Below are positions 6,036 to 8,693 of a stretch of DNA of 8,693 nt, one piece after another (positions within the stretch are counted from its first letter, which is position 1; each line of letters opens with the position of its first letter). Location of the stretch: positions 1 through 8,693 of the forward strand of contig CAZZZH010000200.1 of assembly GCA_964658445.1 (NCBI GenBank), written 5' to 3'. The DNA is from Ilyomonas sp964658445 (lineage in GTDB: Bacteria > Bacteroidota > Bacteroidia > Chitinophagales > Chitinophagaceae). The notes below the pieces were generated by a model that did no database searches, was not told the origin of the DNA, and saw only the letters and a program-made list of their open reading frames with translations. The position numbers and the translations under genes are program-made.

Positions 6036-7892
6036 TTATTTTTTTGTCTTATCCTTCAACTCCTGCATTTTCTTTTGCGCTTCCATCGTTTGCGCAAACC
6101 TTTCCTGCCACTTGCTTTGCTTCTTGGGTGCTTTGCGTTTCACTTCAATATCAGCCAATATTTTTTCATGATTGATGATGTAATTCTTTATCACAAATTG
6201 GATGAGCAGCGTAATGGTATTCGATACGGTATAATACCAAGTAAGCGCTGCCGGCAGGCGGTTAAAGATGAACAGCAAAACGAAAGGAAAAATGTAAGGC
6301 ATGTACTTCATGGCAGGATTGCTCTGATCCGGCGTCATGTTCATGTTATACAAAGCAATCAGGAAATTAGTCAATACAGCTGTTAATGTAAACAGGCTCA
6401 CATGGTCGCCATAACTAAACGGAACTGTAAACGGCAGCTTCGCAATAATATCGTATGTAGAAAGATCGTGTGCCCATAAAAAGCTTTGACCGCGCAGCAA
6501 AATATTACTACTGAAAAAACTATACAACGCAAAGAAAATAGGGATTTGCAGCAATGCCGGGATGCAGCCTCCAACCGGACTTACCCCAGCTTCGCGGAAT
6601 ATCTTCATCTGGTCAACAGCATAGGCTTGCTGGTCGTCGCCATGCTTCTTTTTCAGTTCGGCTAGTTCAGGTCGAAGCACTTTCATTTTCGCGCCGCTTA
6701 AATAACTTGTGTAAGTGAGTGGCGATGTTATTAAACGGATGAACAACGTAAGCAACGCAATTACCCAACCGAAGTTGCTAATAAAGCTCGACAGGAAATC
6801 GAACACCGGCATAATGATCCATCGGTTGATGTATTTTACAAACGAATAAATACCCGAGCCTAAATCGACAATCTCCTCCATGTGGTTATCGTACTTCTTC
6901 AAAGTATAATAGGCATTAGGACCATAATACATTTGTAGTGGCACGGTTACATTGGTAGCAGCCGCAACCGGTATTTGCAGGTTGGCATTAGCCAAATAAA
7001 GCAGTCGCGAACTATCAGGCTGCGAGTTCATCTGTGCTTTGCCGCCACTTTTAAATTCGTTTTTCGAGATCAGTGTAGTATTAAAGAATTGTTGTTTAAA
7101 AGAAACCCAGTCGGTCGTATTGCCAAAGTCTTTACTGGCGCCGCTGATGGCCCGCTCATAGTCGTAGCCATCCTCATGCTCATAAAAACTAATGGAAGAT
7201 TTTTCTTTTTCGTACGAACCCGAATACTGATGCTGCCGCACCGAAATGTTCCAGTGCATATTCAGTACACTGTTTGTTAGCAAGCTGCCCGCTCCGTTCA
7301 AACCGATGTTCCAGTCGATCATATAATTGTCGGGACGAATAATATATTGGTGCGTAATGCTTTGCCCGCCGGCAGACAACAAAGTATAAGAAATCGTCTG
7401 ACTGCCATCGTTGTTGCGCGTTATTGACGAAGGCGTAAAATAAAGATTCGATGTTTCCGCACTTTGGTTATTTCCCGTGTTAATGGTATATCCAATGGCA
7501 TCCGCTTTGCCACCGGCGAGCATAACCGGTGTACTGTCTATCGACTTAAAGTTTTTTAGCTGAACGCTTTTTATCTGCCCGCCTTTATTGCTGAAGGTTA
7601 CGCGCATCAGGCTGTTCTCCACCACCTGAGTTTGCTCCGTGCCGATGCCTGCATTTTGAAAAGTACCCGCTTGTGTTTGGCGCGTTAAAGAGTCGTTGTG
7701 TAAAGAGTCTTGATAAGCTACTGCAGGGTCGGTAGGTTTTATTTTCGCAGCATTTACTTTGGTTATCGAATCCTGTGCATGTTGTTCGGCGGCTTTTAGT
7801 GATGCCTGCTGCTTATTGGTAAACCAGAAATACACAAAGAACAGAACGCCTAACAGCACAAAACCAATGACGGTATTTTTATCCGCTTTCAT
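6036..7892 (-). CDS. yidC: Membrane protein insertase YidC
   Basis: YidC inserts and folds inner-membrane proteins, alone or with the Sec translocon. The 618 residues show the layout of diderm bacteria. An N-terminal membrane anchor lies at about 8-25 (VIGFVLLGVLFFVYFWF), followed by a Thr/Asn/Gln-rich linker, a large periplasmic beta-sandwich domain (about 70-340), and the conserved Oxa1/YidC core from about 346, with five membrane helices. The core contains LLTLFIRLITSPLTY with the hydrophilic-groove arginine R386, then GVSPVGGCIPALLQIPIFFALY (cytoplasmic loop into the next helix), and the final LPAALTWYYTVSN. The C-terminal tail is lysine-rich (KRKAPKKQSK and beyond), as expected for ribosome contact. 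The length is typical of Bacteroidota YidC. A -7 element TACCTTTG lies 24 bp upstream of the ATG. It diverges from ubiX and is followed by a perfect terminator, so it is probably a single-gene transcript. Confidence 0.97.
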   Translation of the reverse strand: MKADKNTVIGFVLLGVLFFVYFWFTNKQQASLKAAEQHAQDSITKVNAAKIKPTDPAVAYQDSLHNDSLTRQTQAGTFQNAGIGTEQTQVVENSLMRVTFSNKGGQIKSVQLKNFKSIDSTPVMLAGGKADAIGYTINTGNNQSAETSNLYFTPSSITRNNDGSQTISYTLLSAGGQSITHQYIIRPDNYMIDWNIGLNGAGSLLTNSVLNMHWNISVRQHQYSGSYEKEKSSISFYEHEDGYDYERAISGASKDFGNTTDWVSFKQQFFNTTLISKNEFKSGGKAQMNSQPDSSRLLYLANANLQIPVAAATNVTVPLQMYYGPNAYYTLKKYDNHMEEIVDLGSGIYSFVKYINRWIIMPVFDFLSSFISNFGWVIALLTLFIRLITSPLTYTSYLSGAKMKVLRPELAELKKKHGDDQQAYAVDQMKIFREAGVSPVGGCIPALLQIPIFFALYSFFSSNILLRGQSFLWAHDLSTYDIIAKLPFTVPFSYGDHVSLFTLTAVLTNFLIALYNMNMTPDQSNPAMKYMPYIFPFVLLFIFNRLPAALTWYYTVSNTITLLIQFVIKNYIINHEKILADIEVKRKAPKKQSKWQERFAQTMEAQKKMQELKDKTKK

Positions 7893-7915
7893 TTAAATAA
7901 AAAAAATTTGAGCGG

Positions 7916-7923
7916 CAAAGGTA
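7916..7923 (-). promoter_or_regulatory. Bacteroidota -7 promoter element of yidC
   Basis: Minus-strand TACCTTTG matches TAnnTTTG exactly and lies 23 bp before the yidC ATG (ending at 7892). The resulting short leader is almost all A and T, with no Shine-Dalgarno sequence, as is usual in this phylum. No TTG -33 element was found at 17-23 bp. Confidence 0.65.
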
Positions 7924-8024
7924 GGGTTTGAGGTGAGATTGAGCTTGTGAATGTACTACCCCGGTGAGTAAGAAGTAATATTTAGGATTTAATATTGGAG
8001 ACAACTATTGTCATTAGACGACTT

Positions 8025-8034
8025 GTTTGCAAAC
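8025..8034. promoter_or_regulatory. Perfect 10-bp palindrome in the yidC-ubiX spacer
   Basis: GTTTGCAAAC is a perfect palindrome about 70 bp upstream of the ubiX -7 element and about 100 bp upstream of that of yidC. It could be a binding site for a dimeric regulator, but a 10-bp palindrome in an AT-rich spacer may occur by chance and no second copy was found in the window. Confidence 0.2.
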
Positions 8035-8081
8035 CTTAATTTAATGTAAAGCAGCCTAAGCCAAATAGTGAATAGTACATC

Positions 8082-8112
8082 TTGCTATTACATCTCAGCA
8101 CATCTATCTTTA
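8082..8112 (+). promoter_or_regulatory. Probable ubiX promoter (-33 TTG and -7 TATCTTTA)
   Basis: TTG at 8082-8084 and TATCTTTA at 8105-8112 are separated by 20 bp, within the 17-23 bp reported for Bacteroidota promoters. The -7 element has one mismatch to TAnnTTTG (final A for G). Four bases (CAGC) separate it from the ATG at 8117, so the transcript should be leaderless or nearly so. Confidence 0.6.
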
Positions 8113-8116
8113 CAGC

Positions 8117-8686
8117 ATGACGAACAAAATAGTGGTTGCTATCACCGGAGCCAGTGGCGCAGTTTATGCAAAAGTGCTGCTGGATAAACTGATAGTACTG
8201 CGAAGCCAGTGGCAGGAGTTGAGTGTAGTAATGAGTGCTAACGCAAAAGAAATCTGGAAGACCGAATTGGGCAACGAAGCCTACCTGCAGTACCCGGTTC
8301 GGCATTGGGATAAATATGATTTCTCTGCGCCTTTTGCTTCGGGCTCAGCCAAGTATAATATCATGATCGTTGCGCCGTGCAGCATGGGAACATTAGGAAG
8401 AATTGCTGCTGGAACGAGCGATGATGTCGTTACCCGTGCGGCGGATGTGATATTGAAAGAACGAAGGAAACTAATATTAATGCTACGCGATACACCCTAC
8501 AATCTCATTCATATCAAAAACATGGAAACCGTAACGTTGGCAGGCGGCATTGTTTGCCCGGCAACGCCTTCTTTTTATAGTTTACCTAAAACGATAGAAG
8601 AAGTGGCTGCCACGGTGGTAGATCGGATACTCGACATAGCTGGTCTACAGATAAACAGCTATCGCTGGGGAAGTGAAAATAAGTGA
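8117..8686 (+). CDS. ubiX: Flavin prenyltransferase UbiX
   Basis: UbiX joins a dimethylallyl group to FMN, making the prenylated flavin cofactor used by UbiD-family decarboxylases; it acts in the cytoplasm as a homo-oligomer. The 189 residues match the usual length. Hallmarks are the N-terminal Rossmann-like IVVAITGASGA (5-15, flavin phosphate loop with S13), VVMSANAK (37-44), VAPCSMGTLGRIAAG (85-99), VILKERRKLILMLRDTPYN (111-129, with R124 in the conserved R-x-T-P motif; here Asp replaces the more usual Glu), and GGIVCPATPSFYSLP (143-157). The ATG at 8117 places GASGA correctly and sits just after its promoter. Bacteroidota lack ubiquinone, so the partner is presumably a UbiD-like decarboxylase elsewhere, perhaps in menaquinone or aromatic-acid metabolism; no ubiD is present here. 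It diverges from yidC and ends 7 bp before the window edge. Confidence 0.95.
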   Translation: MTNKIVVAITGASGAVYAKVLLDKLIVLRSQWQELSVVMSANAKEIWKTELGNEAYLQYPVRHWDKYDFSAPFASGSAKYNIMIVAPCSMGTLGRIAAGTSDDVVTRAADVILKERRKLILMLRDTPYNLIHIKNMETVTLAGGIVCPATPSFYSLPKTIEEVAATVVDRILDIAGLQINSYRWGSENK

Positions 8687-8693
8687 GATTGGA

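Noticed and set aside
8036..8305. 89-codon leftward open frame overlapping the start of ubiX
   Set aside because: It covers the ubiX promoter and the conserved GASGA region on the opposite strand, and its product shows no domain or signal peptide.
1..8693. tRNA, rRNA, CRISPR array, insertion sequence, prophage or defence genes
   Set aside because: No cloverleaf-like sequence, regular direct repeats with spacers, transposase motifs or phage genes were seen; all sizeable genes are accounted for by envelope and metabolic families.

Overview
The window looks like an ordinary chromosomal stretch from a member of the Bacteroidota, most like the Chitinophagaceae or a neighbouring family. The evidence is a SusC/RagA-style TonB-dependent receptor with an N-terminal carboxypeptidase-regulatory-like domain, a PdhC with two lipoyl domains, a YidC with a long periplasmic domain, starts with AT-rich leaders and no Shine-Dalgarno, and several copies of the Bacteroidota -7 promoter element TAnnTTTG just upstream of start codons. 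No phage, transposon, CRISPR, tRNA or rRNA sequence was seen. The family placement is an inference; no marker gene fixes the genus.

Layout, left to right. Positions 1-2476 hold three leftward genes: the N-terminal part of a TonB-dependent receptor (cut by the window edge, apparently starting at TTG), rpe (ribulose-phosphate 3-epimerase) and a TPR lipoprotein. A 54-bp divergent spacer with two back-to-back -7 elements separates the lipoprotein from a rightward gene for a small four-helix membrane protein (2531-2998). A gene-free stretch of 290 bp with two terminator-like hairpins follows. Then come three leftward genes: pdhC (E2 of pyruvate dehydrogenase, 3289-5061), an orphan ABC ATPase (5270-5899) and yidC (6036-7892). 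A perfect 17-bp-stem terminator lies between yidC and the ATPase, so those two are probably separate transcripts. A 224-bp divergent spacer leads to rightward ubiX (8117-8686), which ends 7 bp before the window does.

The genes do not form one pathway. They are mostly housekeeping: pentose phosphate pathway (rpe), pyruvate oxidation (pdhC), membrane protein insertion (yidC), prenylated-FMN synthesis (ubiX), and an outer-membrane uptake receptor. Two proteins are not functionally resolved: the TPR lipoprotein and the small membrane protein. The ABC ATPase has intact Walker A, signature and Walker B motifs, but no permease nearby and non-canonical Q-loop and H-loop residues.

I see no convincing new multi-gene system. 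The items most worth checking are the compact divergent promoter at 2477-2530, the near-leaderless promoter geometry shared by the lipoprotein gene and ubiX, the atypical ABC ATPase, the histidine-bearing small membrane protein, and the paired hairpins at 2997-3272 that share a 13-nt leftward U-tract.
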